A stretch of 45,499 nt of DNA from Klebsormidium nitens. Its lineage: Eukaryota > Streptophyta > Klebsormidiophyceae > Klebsormidiales > Klebsormidiaceae. The DNA lies in the NCBI GenBank assembly GCA_000708835.1, contig DF237620.1:1-45499 (forward strand), read 5' to 3'. The notes under the pieces were generated by a model, which had not been told where the DNA came from, searched no databases, and saw only the letters and a program-made list of their open reading frames with translations. The position numbers and the translations under genes are program-made. Within the stretch, counting starts at the first letter, position 1. Every line of letters begins with the position of its first letter. Shown piece by piece: positions 1 through 11,100 of the stretch.

Positions 1-626
1 CAACTTTTGATCTGCATATGAGCCATTATAGTATAGTGCATCGTTGCCGAAATCGGGTTGGGCGATAGAGGAAGGGTTTTGTTTGAAAATAGCTTGCGTA
101 ATAGAAGCTTTAACGATATGCGCTTTTGAAAGTGTGATATGTGTTTCAGGGTGAATTCTCGAAATCAATGAGGTTAATGGGTTTATTGTAAACTTTATAG
201 CCGATACTCAAGCTGTGCCAATCATGAGCTCCGAAAAGACGGGGGAGTTTCTTAAATCGATGTTTTGTCCTCGATCTTCACATTTTGCGTCGATCATATC
301 CAGATTCCAGACACCCTAATTGAAATAGTCTTGGGTACTTGAATATCTACAAATATATTCGTGCGCCGAGTTGCAGGACTCACGGTCCCAATTTTCTCGT
401 GTACACCTCTAAATCCCATCTGGTACTTTAGTACCCAAGCTTCTATTTGTAAATGGGAGAATGAATCGACAAGAACAAAGAAATCGACGTTCGAGGATTG
501 CTACAAGCTGACGTCATAGATTGCCGACGATCCAGATTCAAAATTATCATTAAACTATTAAGCTCAGATTTTACAGCCCGAACAAAGGGCCTCTCTCTAT
601 AGAAAATTTTCTAATTATCGGTCTTG
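1..626. other. upstream non-coding stretch, nothing recognised
   Basis: No reading frame of useful length, no RNA gene and no recognisable coding similarity is visible on either strand. It may be the far upstream flank of the receptor kinase or the tail of a gene beyond the window edge. Confidence 0.4.
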
Positions 627-945
627 CTTCGCGGGAGGGAGTTCTTTCCACGTTCTTTCCAAGGGCGCCTGCGCCTGCTCTACGCCAAAGGGGCAGCGTT
701 TGTGGTGTTTGCTACTATTTCCCGCTGCCTGGTCACTCGGATAGCCGTTGCACGAGCATCTGTGGTTGAGTATGGCAGGTCTGTTGTAGGGCAAACGGAG
801 GGCAAACGCTGCGCTGAGCTCAGTAGCTCAGTCAAAACGTGACTGAGCTACTGAGGTATTTTTGGAGCCCCCCAATGTGAGGATGTGCATCAAAAGTAAA
901 GAGCGCTTAATGATGATTCGCAGTGCTTGATGAGCACCTGAGCTG
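627..945 (+). repeat. diverged direct repeat, left copy flanking the receptor kinase
   Basis: This block resembles about 4225-4495 in the same orientation. The best conserved core is at about 740-800, where both copies can be read as ASVVEYGR followed by VVGQ; similarity continues past that frame to the AAAGTAAAGAGCGCTTAA area. The left copy has an open frame at 624-842 whose start would be a non-ATG codon, so it is more likely a repeat or gene remnant than a gene. Family not recognised. Confidence 0.6.
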
Positions 946-1101
946 TTGAACTATCCCATCAATTGCTCCCATGTACCTTGTGTTGCCCCAGTGTGTTTTG
1001 TACAGCAAATGCTAGTCAATGTACAACCACCATGTGTTACCTTTGGAGACCAATCCTAGGAGCCAAGAAAGGACAGGTTTGCAGTGTCGGTCATCTACCA
1101 T

Positions 1102-1228
1102 CATCTTTATAGAGAAAATGCTTCATGGGAAGTCAATTTTTCTTCTCCTACCATGAAGATTGCGATTTGGTTGCCTCCACTCATTCAAACTCCATTCCCC
1201 TTGCAGATAGAATCTTTGGACGTGCACC
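1102..1228 (+). promoter_or_regulatory. receptor kinase leader with upstream ATGs and a possible 5' intron acceptor
   Basis: A TATA-like TTTATAG lies at 1106-1112. An upstream ATG at 1118 opens a 12-residue frame that ends at 1156. A second ATG at 1153 opens a longer frame that overlaps the kinase start out of frame and ends at 1611. A pyrimidine-rich CCCCTTGCAG ends at 1206 and could be the acceptor of a 5' UTR intron, which would remove both upstream ATGs. Which of these holds cannot be decided from sequence alone. Confidence 0.35.
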
Positions 1229-3304
1229 ATGGCCAGACCTGCAGCTCATCTAGATGCAAGGATGCTGCTTCTGGTAATTTTGTGGGGGTTTACTCTCGTG
1301 TGCAAAGTGCAGCCAGCCACCATGGAGGATATTGGCAACTTGGTTGCTGGTCCTCTCTGGAGTCAGACCAGGCTCAGTCTGTCTCTGAAGGGCCTCTTAG
1401 GGCCCATTCCCCCGCAGCTCGGCGGTTTGACCAATCTCACCTACCTGGACCTCTCCCAAAACAACCTATTTGGCCCCATTCCGGCAGAGCTTGGCAACCT
1501 CACAAGCCTAACTTATCTGGACCTCTGGGACAACAAAAATCTCTCCGGCCCCATCCCCCCAGAGCTCAGCACTCTGACCAGACTCACCTACCTCGACCTC
1601 TCCTTCAATAACCTTTCCGGCCCAATCCCCTCAAAGCTCAGCAGCCTGCCCAATATCACCACCCTCCTGCTCCAAGTTAATAACCTCTCTGGCCCCATTC
1701 CCCCCGAGCTCGGCCGCCTGACCAACCTCTCGATCCTCGGCCTTGCCGCTAACAATCTCTCCGGCCCCATCCCCCCCCCTCTCTTCAGGCAATCCAATTC
1801 GTCTTTCTACCCAGGGAATTCTGGATTGTGTTGCATAGGGTGCACCTTCAGCTTGCCATGCACTGGGAATCCGCCCCCAGCCATCTTGCCAGCGCCCCCA
1901 AGGTCCCCCCCGCCTCTGCCACCTCTTCTGCCATCTCCTCCTATAGAACCGCCTACTTCCTTACCCCCAGTCTTGCCCCCTATTTACCCTCCTTCGATGG
2001 CGTCCCCCTTCATACTTTCACCAATGCAACCACCGCCTCTCCCTCAAGCTTCACCGCCCTCACCGCCTCCTTCCGTTGGCCCAATAGTGGGTGGGGTCCT
2101 GGCTGGAATTTCTTTTATGCTGGCCCTGGCAACCTTGGGGTTCTGCCTCCACCTTAGGAAAAAGCGCATGTCGAACCAAGGGCCACCGACAGGCCTGGAG
2201 GAAGGGGGGAAGGACGAGTTGCAGAATCAGGCTGCACTAAAACAACCGGCCCCCATAAAGCGTCAGGAGCGCATCACCTTCAAGCAGCTGCAAAAGGCTA
2301 CTGGGAACTTCAACAGCGCCAACGTCATCGGGAGGGGGTCGTTTGGGACTGTCTACAAGGGTGTTCTCGCAGACGGTTCGATGCTTGCAGTGAAACGCTT
2401 GGAAACAAGGCCTGGGCGCAGAGACGTTGAGGAGCGGTCCTGGAAAACGGAAGTCGAGGCTCTGGGTAAGGTTCGGCACATAAATCTGGTGCCCCTTCTC
2501 GGGGTATGCGCGGAAAGAGGGGAGCGGTTGCTGTTCTTCGACTTTTTTATCCGGGGGAGCCTGGACAGGCGGCTTCACCACTCGGCGGCAGGGGGGGGCG
2601 TGCTGACGTGGGGTGACCGGATGAACATCGCAAGGGGGGTTTGCCAGGGGTTGACCTACCTGCACAGCCATATTCGGCCCCCCATGGTGCACCGGGACAT
2701 CAAGGCCGCCAACATCCTTCTGACTGACGGCGACCCCACCGATGCCTGCATCGCTGACTTTGGCCTTGCGCACCTGGTGCAAGACACCGGGGGGAAGACG
2801 TCGACCATGGTTAAGGGCACGGTGCCATATATGGCCCCAGAGTACCTGCACGGGGGTGCTCGGTTTCTGTCCCCCAAGTGCGACGTCTACAGCTTTGGGA
2901 TGTTGTCGCTGGAGCTCATTAGCGGGCGCCCGGTTGTGCGTCAGCTCGAGAGCGGAGTCGTGGAGCGGCTCCTGAAGGTCGCCACGGATCTGGTAATCGA
3001 GGGGAGAGGGTTGGAGTTGGTTGACCCAGCTCTCAGGACGGCTTACAATGCGGAGGAGGCGCGCAACTACATCCACGTTGCACTGGCGTGCATGCGGAGC
3101 GACCCATCCGCTAGGCCCACCATGCAAGACGTCGGCTCCCTTCTCGCTCGAGCCTCGGTTGTGGACGCGAGTTTTATAAAGGAGGAGATATGGGAGTCGG
3201 ACGAGTCGTCCGCGTACTTAGGCAGCCTGGGCTCCTCAACTGCGGAGCGGTCAGCCTATGAAAGCACGGTGCAAGTGGCCTCGAGGTTCCTGATCCCTAG
3301 GTGA
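1229..3304 (+). CDS. leucine-rich repeat receptor-like serine/threonine kinase (intronless)
   Basis: This is a 691-residue single-pass membrane receptor kinase. A signal peptide covers about residues 1-30. About five or six plant-type LRRs follow (about 50-190, repeated LSGPIPPEL and LTYLDLS motifs), ending in a Cys-containing cap. A proline-rich, extensin-like stalk spans about 210-281, a transmembrane helix about 283-307, and the kinase about 362-640. Kinase landmarks are intact: glycine loop GRGSFG (368-373), K389, VHRDIKAAN with catalytic D490 and N495, DFG 510-512 and APE 536-538. It is therefore an RD kinase and probably active. The ATG at 1229 has an ACCATGG context and an in-frame TAG at 1208-1210, which fixes the start. 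The short LRR array plus proline-rich stalk recalls a mix of LRR-RLK and PERK layouts. The ligand is unknown. The gene has no introns, unlike its neighbours, and sits between two direct repeats. Confidence 0.95.
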   Translation: MARPAAHLDARMLLLVILWGFTLVCKVQPATMEDIGNLVAGPLWSQTRLSLSLKGLLGPIPPQLGGLTNLTYLDLSQNNLFGPIPAELGNLTSLTYLDLWDNKNLSGPIPPELSTLTRLTYLDLSFNNLSGPIPSKLSSLPNITTLLLQVNNLSGPIPPELGRLTNLSILGLAANNLSGPIPPPLFRQSNSSFYPGNSGLCCIGCTFSLPCTGNPPPAILPAPPRSPPPLPPLLPSPPIEPPTSLPPVLPPIYPPSMASPFILSPMQPPPLPQASPPSPPPSVGPIVGGVLAGISFMLALATLGFCLHLRKKRMSNQGPPTGLEEGGKDELQNQAALKQPAPIKRQERITFKQLQKATGNFNSANVIGRGSFGTVYKGVLADGSMLAVKRLETRPGRRDVEERSWKTEVEALGKVRHINLVPLLGVCAERGERLLFFDFFIRGSLDRRLHHSAAGGGVLTWGDRMNIARGVCQGLTYLHSHIRPPMVHRDIKAANILLTDGDPTDACIADFGLAHLVQDTGGKTSTMVKGTVPYMAPEYLHGGARFLSPKCDVYSFGMLSLELISGRPVVRQLESGVVERLLKVATDLVIEGRGLELVDPALRTAYNAEEARNYIHVALACMRSDPSARPTMQDVGSLLARASVVDASFIKEEIWESDESSAYLGSLGSSTAERSAYESTVQVASRFLIPR

Positions 3305-4224
3305 TCAACGGCAGGGTAGGACTGGATTGCGTTAATGGGGTAGGTAGAAATTGCACCGTCTTGAGGGCATCCCAATCAATTCGAGTAAGGATCTGAAAGA
3401 GCAGCAGTGAAAATTCTGATTGTCGATGCTGTAGGTAATGATGGAACAACCTCAGGTGTGTAAATGGTTGGAGCGAACTTCGAAAATAACTATCTGCACC
3501 ATCTCCGTGGCAGTCCTTTCGAAAGACTGCGCTATGATGTGTAGAACATGTCTTCCGAACCATACGAACTCGTGGAGGAAGCAGCCGCAAGGATATGTCG
3601 CTGTAGCTTGACGTCCTCCCCGCGCCTTTAGGCTTCCAGCCAGTCCCGCGCTGGAACATTGTTGGACTCAAGACGTATGCTATACACACGTGTCTCAGCC
3701 CTCAAGTTGGCTTCGTACGTTGCCGCCGTGCCGAGGAGCTTGTTTCCCAGTCAATACCTTCGCTCGTTCGCTCGGCCTGAGCCGCGCAAGGAAGGGTTTG
3801 CGTGGAGTCAATGCATTACCCTGTACATTCATATAAAATACAATACCAAAGCAATCAGCGGGTCCTATAATGCGCGCGTGCACTCTCAATCACTTCGGAA
3901 CAGACCGTCCGGGACGGCCTGCGGTTTGGACCCGTGTACGTTCGCAGATGGTCAATCTTCGGACGTAATACTATACGGCTGCATGGGTAGGCAAGGGCAA
4001 CTCACCACCGGGCACTCTGGGACATCCACGAGCACAATGTTGTGCCCCGTACTGTACTTGAATTAGCCACGACATCGACGACTAGAAAAAGAAGCCAAGA
4101 TTAAGAGCCCGATTTGGCCTCTAAAGTGGCGTCATGGCCATTTTGCGTGTAACCCAGCGGGTGGCATGCAAACAGAAAACAGAAAATTGATCTGGACTTC
4201 CAAGATCTCGGAAAGTCACTACCT
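3305..4224. other. 3' flank of the receptor kinase, no recognised gene
   Basis: Open frames here (3297-3689 minus and 3659-4066 plus) have no recognisable domain, and the plus-strand one would start at TTG. I see a 3' UTR and intergenic DNA only. Confidence 0.4.
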
Positions 4225-4495
4225 TTACTTCTTCCTTCGCGAGAGGAAGAACCTGCAGTGCTTGATGGCAAAGAGGCAGCTTCTGGTGTCGGCTACCAGT
4301 TCCGCTGCTGGTCACTTGGCCGGGTAGCCCTTGCACCAGCATCTGTGGTTGAGTATGGCAGACTTGTTGTTGGGCAACGCGAATGAGCGGAGTTAATTTG
4401 TGACTGCGGTGTTTCTGGAGCACCCCCTGCGAGTATGTGCCGGGTTAGAGGTAAAGAGTGCTCAACGAGGTTTCTGAGGGCTTGCTTAGGTATCT
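4225..4495 (+). repeat. diverged direct repeat, right copy flanking the receptor kinase
   Basis: This is the partner of 627-945, about 3.6 kb away in the same orientation. The shared core is at about 4301-4380, with a frame reading ASVVEYGRLVVGQRE before a stop. Similarity continues downstream (GGTAAAGAGTGCTCAACGAG against the left-hand counterpart). Outside these blocks the flanks are unrelated. Confidence 0.6.
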
Positions 4496-5116
4496 TCAGC
4501 CGTCGATCTTTAGGGTTCGACTCAATCGAGCCGCTGCGCTTGACTCAAGATGACGATAGATTGCTCAGACTCATGTAGTGCGGACACTGGAGACATGCCG
4601 GACCCGAAAGTTGCGGATGCAACTTTCTGTCCGTTGAGAGAGAAGCCGCGTTATGGCGGTTCAGTGAGAACCTCAAACAGAGCTTCTTCCATGAGTGCCA
4701 AATCAGAGATTCTCTGAGCAATTGTGTTATTGCTCTTGTATGCAGCGAGGCGAGGTTGGCGGTGTACCAATCAACTATTGCATCATTCATTAAGCGGAGT
4801 GCTTATATCTGCAGCTAGCTGATTTGTTGTGACTAGGATTAGCATGTGATGCAATTCGTAGATGAGACAAGAGACATGATGGCGCCGAGGCGTTGCCGCA
4901 GCAATACAGCACCGCACGACATGGCTGCATGGTATCATTTCAAGAACGCAGCTTGCAAGGCCCCAGATAAAAGGTCACAGTGCTGAATCGGACATTTCGA
5001 CCACAGTCAGGTTGCTCTCTCGGTGAAAGGGATTTGTTCTACGGACCCCTTCGTCGCGGACCCGAAGCATGATGCGGCCCACCATACGATGTTCTTACAA
5101 TGGGAGCTATGCGAGA
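4496..5116. other. intergenic region and TIC236 3' UTR
   Basis: Only short frames without similarity are present. The part nearest 5117 must carry the 3' UTR of the minus-strand TIC236 gene. No poly(A) signal stands out. Confidence 0.4.
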
Positions 5117-8100
5117 CTAATCCTGAGAAGAAGCCGAGTATTCGAGTAAGACTTTGTTGTCGACGTACGGCACGCTACTGAAGAGGGCGCGTAACCGGCT
5201 GCTCAGCTGGTAGAGCAACGTCCACTGAGTCGTCATCTCGGACTCTTTCATCTGGCGCTGAATGTGCGCCTGCAATTCAAAAGCTGCTTGTGAGATGGGT
5301 GGACCAAAATGAGCACGATGAGCACTCCAAACGAGCAGATGATGGCTCGTGTGAGAACGATGTTGGCTCCGTCGTCGGGGATGCAACATATTGTCGAAAA
5401 GCGTTCCAGAATCTAGCGACTTTGCCGCTTTACGAGGATTGGCAACAAGTGTCCTTATGGAACTGACGGCGTGCGGATTATTTCAGACCCAGCACGGACT
5501 GCACCAGGAGCGATATCGTGCATAAAAGCTCTACCAGGCTTTCTTTTCGTTCCCACATGGTGTCTGGGTATCCAGATACATCAGGCCTGGAGTGCCGTTA
5601 AGCGGCCTTCAAGCTAAGCGCACTTTCAAGAATCGACAACAAAGAATCCGAAGGATAACAAAGAGTCACGCCTCACCCGGACTTTCTTTCCAAGCTGCAC
5701 TTCGATTTCGTAGCCAAGATTGAGATTTGAAAGGCTTTTGAAGGGGTCCGTTGTCGGATCGAGTGACAGGAGGTTTGGAATCTGAGGGGCCGACACCAGC
5801 CGCCAGCGTGCCTGCAAAATCTACATTTCATCAGAGCCGTCGATCGCCGCCCTGAAGCGATGGGAGCCGTACATCTGGGCAGGTCTGATGAAAGGAGGAG
5901 TCGACATGAGCAACAATGGAAGCCGGTCTTCCGGATAGCGGACACCGGTCTGCGCCTATCCAGATGGGTCTCGAGAATGTGGCTCAACTGGTTTCAACAG
6001 AATGTACAGGAACGCCAAGGGCTGAGTTCTTGCAACTTGCCAACCGCTGAGGCGAGCAAGCGGCCAGGAATGCCTCTCCCATTCAGGCATCCAGAGAGAG
6101 AGCTCTTAGAAGGTCGAGGCCTGTCATGCTGAAACCCAACTGTTTTTCGGGAATTGGAGCTTAACCTTAGGCAAATGGATTCTTCCGGTCGGTTTCCTGA
6201 CGTAACAGCGACGTGTCCTGAACCCGAAGAATCCGAAAGCCTGGAAATGTGAATGTCGATCACTTCCCTGAAAGGTCCGGAAGCGCGCGCCTCCACTTTG
6301 GGCACTCAGACGCGGCATTGAAGCCCCAAAAATGGATTTCTGTGACAAGCAAACCTTGAATGCTATGAACCTGAAACCCAGAACCTGAAAACGTAGTCGC
6401 CGACTTACTTAGCCGGTGCAAAAGCGCGCCTCCACTTTAGGCAACAAGTCGCATCGAAACCCTCGAAAGCTGGATTCGTAATCCTGAAACCTTGAAATTG
6501 TAAACATGGCTTATTGTTTCCCTCTTTTTTTTTGTAAGTGCGAACAACGCCCGCTCACCTGGCCAGTGCGGAAGCGCGCCTCCACCTTAGGCATCACGGT
6601 GCTGATGGTCGACGCTGCGAGGTTGGCGAACGCGATCTGCCCGTCCTCCTCCAACAGTGCGCTGGCCAGCTGGCTCTCGAACACTTTCGCAGTCTGCACA
6701 CAAGAAGAAGGACTTCGAAAACAAAAGAGGAACTTCGCGGTTCTCGTTCTGAGCGAGCATTAAAAGTTGAGCTATTCGATGACCCAAACCGCGGTCGAGG
6801 AGGCAAACGTTCAGTTGACGAAGACAACCCTCTCCGACGAGAATCGTGGGGGCCGGAAATAGATTTTAAGGAACGCACTATATGGACCTTGGATTACGGC
6901 TCCGTTCAGTCTGGTCACTGCCCGGAGGGCCGGTCAACTCTTTGATGGTTGAAAAGTGTTATAGGTGCAAAGGATGTTAGCCTTGGGTTGAAGCTTGTAG
7001 TTAACGTGAAGGCTCGGGGATGGTGCAACTCAACCTTAGGCCTAATCCGACGAAAGTTGATCTGCTGAATGCTCACTCCTGTTAGCGAGAGCGCCTCTGG
7101 CGTCTTCCTTCGGCTTGCATACTTAAACATGGGTGTTGAGCCCGGAAAAGAATCGGTTTATCTGTCAGTGTGACCCTTGGCGCTGATGCAACTCAACCCA
7201 AGCCTAACCCAACGCAAAACCTCTCATCAAAAGTAAATGCTCACCGCTGTTGGCGAGAGCGCCTCAGCGTCTTCTCCGGCCTTGACATACGTCACCACTA
7301 GATTGTCCTGCCAGTTGGTGGATCGGCCCTTGATCATCAGCTGCAAATCGGACCCCACCAATCGGACGTCCAGATTGGGGTCCATTCCCTGCAGGAATGA
7401 ATTGGGTGTGAATAGGCTCCTTGCTATTGAAGTTATTCTAGTTCCAGGGTGGATGTCAATCTGGGGAACTTTGTCCGTTGCTGTCCAAGCACACCAATCG
7501 GACGTCCAGATCATGCCCATTTTCTGCAGGAGCAAAATCAAAGGTGATTGGGCTCCTTGGCGGTGTGAATACTTGCACCGAATTTGAGTCTCATATCGGA
7601 AATTTTCGTACGTCAGAAGCGTAAGCGTAAACGTCAGCTGTAGGTCCGAGCGCACCAACGGAACGTCCGCCAACGGAACGTTCACCAACGGAATGTCCAC
7701 GATTCTTTTTGCCAACGGAACGTTCATAGTGTGTTCAATACTTTGTGAAGGTCAAAGTGTTGTTCCGCCTGATTGCAGCCCTTCCATGCACTCCGCTGAC
7801 AACAGCCTCAGGTGCCATGCGTGCAGAAATTTCAAAACTTCGACTGGGATAAGGTCCACCACGCCGTTTCATTAGAGGACGGATCCTCAAATTATCGTTC
7901 ACATTTTTAGTCCTGATTATGAGGACATAGTCCTGATTATAACAGCCAACAAATTCTGGTCGCTCATCATTCGCTCGGCTTACGCAGTGCCGGCACCGCT
8001 TTGATAACTCTCATAGATTCTTTTGTGCCAAACAAACGGCTGACTTTCACCTGCTCCGGAAGGAAGACCGCCTTGTTCTGGTGGTCCCGATTGAGCTTGA

Positions 8101-11100
8101 CCTGCGTCGCCACCAGGTTGACGTCACCGTTCTCAAACAGGATCGTCCCCCGGGGCTTGATCAGCAGCGGATCCGCAATTCCGTTCAGTTCCAGCTCGCC
8201 GGAAACGCCAAAGTTGAGGAAGAAGGGGTACGCCACACGGAGGTCGGGGCCTAAGATGACCTTGAAACCCTGCAGTAGAAATAAGTGGTTGATGATCCAG
8301 CGCTCAATTGTGGAAGCAATGGCGTCGCGAGGGGAAAGGACGATAAGACAAGGGGCCCCGTACGGCTGTATCCCTTGCGATACAACAATGCACTAATAAG
8401 CGCCGTCGTTTCAGCGAAGTACATTTCGCTTTTCCGAAGGCAATCAGGCTCAATTGTGGCAGTCGCCAAAACTCTTGCGCAATCCTAAGTCTTTTCGAGC
8501 AAGGCCACAACAGAAATTCCTTAACACCCTTCGCCGATGAGGTGTTAAATCAATCAGGATCTTCACGGACGACGCCATTCCCCTTGATATTCGCACAGCG
8601 CATGACGTGGTCGTATCTTGAGCCCTGCGCGCACTGTCAGCTTGGTGCTGACGTCAGCACGACATGACCCCAACTTGACATCTCAAGGTTTCAGGGTCAA
8701 AACTTATTGGTCAAACAACCGTGATTTTGCGGTTTGTTCTCCCTTGACCCTGACTCTAACCAAGACCTGAGTGCTGACCTCAGCACCACTTTAAAAGCTC
8801 AACCGGCAACTCCCCGCTTCTTATGAATCTCGCCGTGCAACACTTTTCGAACTTCCTCACAAAGGTCCACGGTCTTCGTACCCTGTAGCCGCACCGGCAC
8901 CTCCACCTTGGTGCTGACGTCAGCGTCAACCTAATCTTCTGCGAGCGACCAGTTGAGCTTTCCTCTTGGCGTTTCGGCTATAAAAGCATCACTTTCCAGA
9001 GTTTTGAAGTTCGAACCGACTCAATGCATGTACGGGCCGCCCACCTTCAGCCGAACCGGCACCGGAACCTTGGTGCTGACGTCAGCGTCGACCTCCTCCT
9101 CTGCGAGTGGCCAGTTCAGCAGCACCTCGGGCGTGCTTATTGGTATTCCGTGGACCAGCGGCAGGTTCCGCAGGGCGTCGGTAGCAGCAGAGGACGTCCG
9201 CAACGACTTGGACTTGGCCGGGGGGGCGTCGTCCGAACCAGAGGTCTGCGGGCTCTTCTCCTGCGGGAAAGGATTGCGAACCGTGGTTTGTTGATGTCCA
9301 ATTTTCCAGAAAACCACATCGTTGTTCAGCGACAAAGCGGACGTCCGCAAAGATTTGGACTAGAGGTTTTGGGGCTCTTTTCTTGAAAATCAGTTCCAAG
9401 CGACGTTGTTTGAAACCGTGACGTTCGACTTGACTTGCCAGCGCAGCGCATCCGGATCCGAGGTATGCGGGCTTGTTTTGCTTCGCTACTTCAGAAAACG
9501 CCAGTGCAACCCAAAACCCAACGCTTGAGTCTCGATGTTGGATTGACTCAGGCATACGTTGATTTAGATCAGTTGCCCCGAATCACACACATTAAACCGT
9601 AGGCCCAAGGTTAATCTGCTCCACACCCACACCCGTCTTTAACCCCAAAACGTGCCCACCCGTCCCAAGCACAGTGACCGGTCTCAACGTGGCCGTAATT
9701 CAACACGGTCTCGACAGTTCTTGATAAAATTAGTGATAATCAAGAGTTTCAATCTGATAGTCTGATCAATTGCTCACTGGGGATAGCAGCGCCTGGCCCT
9801 TGCTGAGGCGCACGTTTCCGGCGACCTCCGGCTCCGTCAGGCATCCCGTCAGCTTGATCACCGCGTCCAAGAGACCGTTGTACACGCTCTTTGCGCGCAC
9901 CTGCTAACCATGGTTTGACACGTGTCAAGCTTCGCGACTTGATCCTGGCGGTAGCATGGGATTCTCGGCCGAAGCAGGATAGAAGAAATACTACCACCTG
10001 CCCGACTAAAACAAAACCGCTTAAGTCCATAAAATCCAGAAGCAGCCCCCTTTTGAGTGGTCACTTGTCGGTGCAAATCTATGAAGTCCTGTGCGCCCTC
10101 AGGGTCTGCAGGCACGAGCCAGCCAAAGGCTCACGTTTGAGCAGCTCCGTTTGCGCTCAGGGCAGGCCCTAACAGACTGCCTCCGAGCAACGTGCCAAAC
10201 TTGGTACAAAATTCCGTGGGTTATGGGCAATCTGCTACTGAGTGAGATGGGCTCCAAAGTGGCGGATTGCTTGGAAGATGCAGTATTGGAACGGCCAAAC
10301 GGACTCACGGCGTGCTACAACACGGAATAGGAGAGGAAACGACGGCGGCGCTTGCACATAACTTCAAGCCTCTGTAAGCAGAGAAGAGCCCCCGCTCACC
10401 TCGAAGCTCTCCGTCCGGACTTCCAGAGCCTCCCCCGGCTTGGTCGCAGCGGATTCCGCCGGCAGCAGCGGAATGGCGCCCTTCACTTTGAGCCGTCCGC
10501 TCCGCCCCACTCGCCCCTCGAGCCAGTCCACTAAGAGCTTGTTCTCTTTGACTTCCATCGAAGCGGAGATGCTAGACAGGGGCTTTGGAAGAACGGGGGA
10601 GCGCATTTTTCCCTTGGAAATGGTGGCCATGCCGTTGGCGATCGGTTGGCTGAACGTCCCCCGGATCTGAGAAGTGGAACAGAACTTTGATTTTACAGGG
10701 TCTTAGCGATTTGAAAATGGGTCAAATGGAAAGGATTTGAGAAGTAGGGACACATCTTGCCCTTGGGAAATGGTGCCCAAGCCGTTGGCGATCGGTTGGC
10801 TGAACGTCCCCCGGATCTGCAAAATGAGAATACGGTTCAATGGTCCCAAAGTCAGCTTTTAGCGGTCTGGAAAGAGTTCTTCAATCCAAGGGGTTCGGGA
10901 GGCAGGGGCGCAATCTGCCTTTGGAAATGGTGGTCACGCCGTTGGAAGTGAGCAGGCTAAAGATTCCGCGGATCGATGCGGAGGATAGGCTTGTATAAAT
11001 GTAATCTTGCAGAAATTCAGGTTTGAAAATGGACAGAAGACAGCAGAAGGAGCACGGACGACCGCGCCTTGCCTTATGAGTGGTGCTATGCCATAGGCGG

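Noticed and set aside
624-842. 72-residue plus-strand frame
   Set aside because: Its first codon is not ATG, and the similarity to the downstream repeat extends beyond the frame, so it is treated as part of a repeat.
2237-3127. 296-residue open frame opposite the kinase
   Set aside because: It is the antisense shadow of an intact, conserved kinase domain and has no domain of its own.
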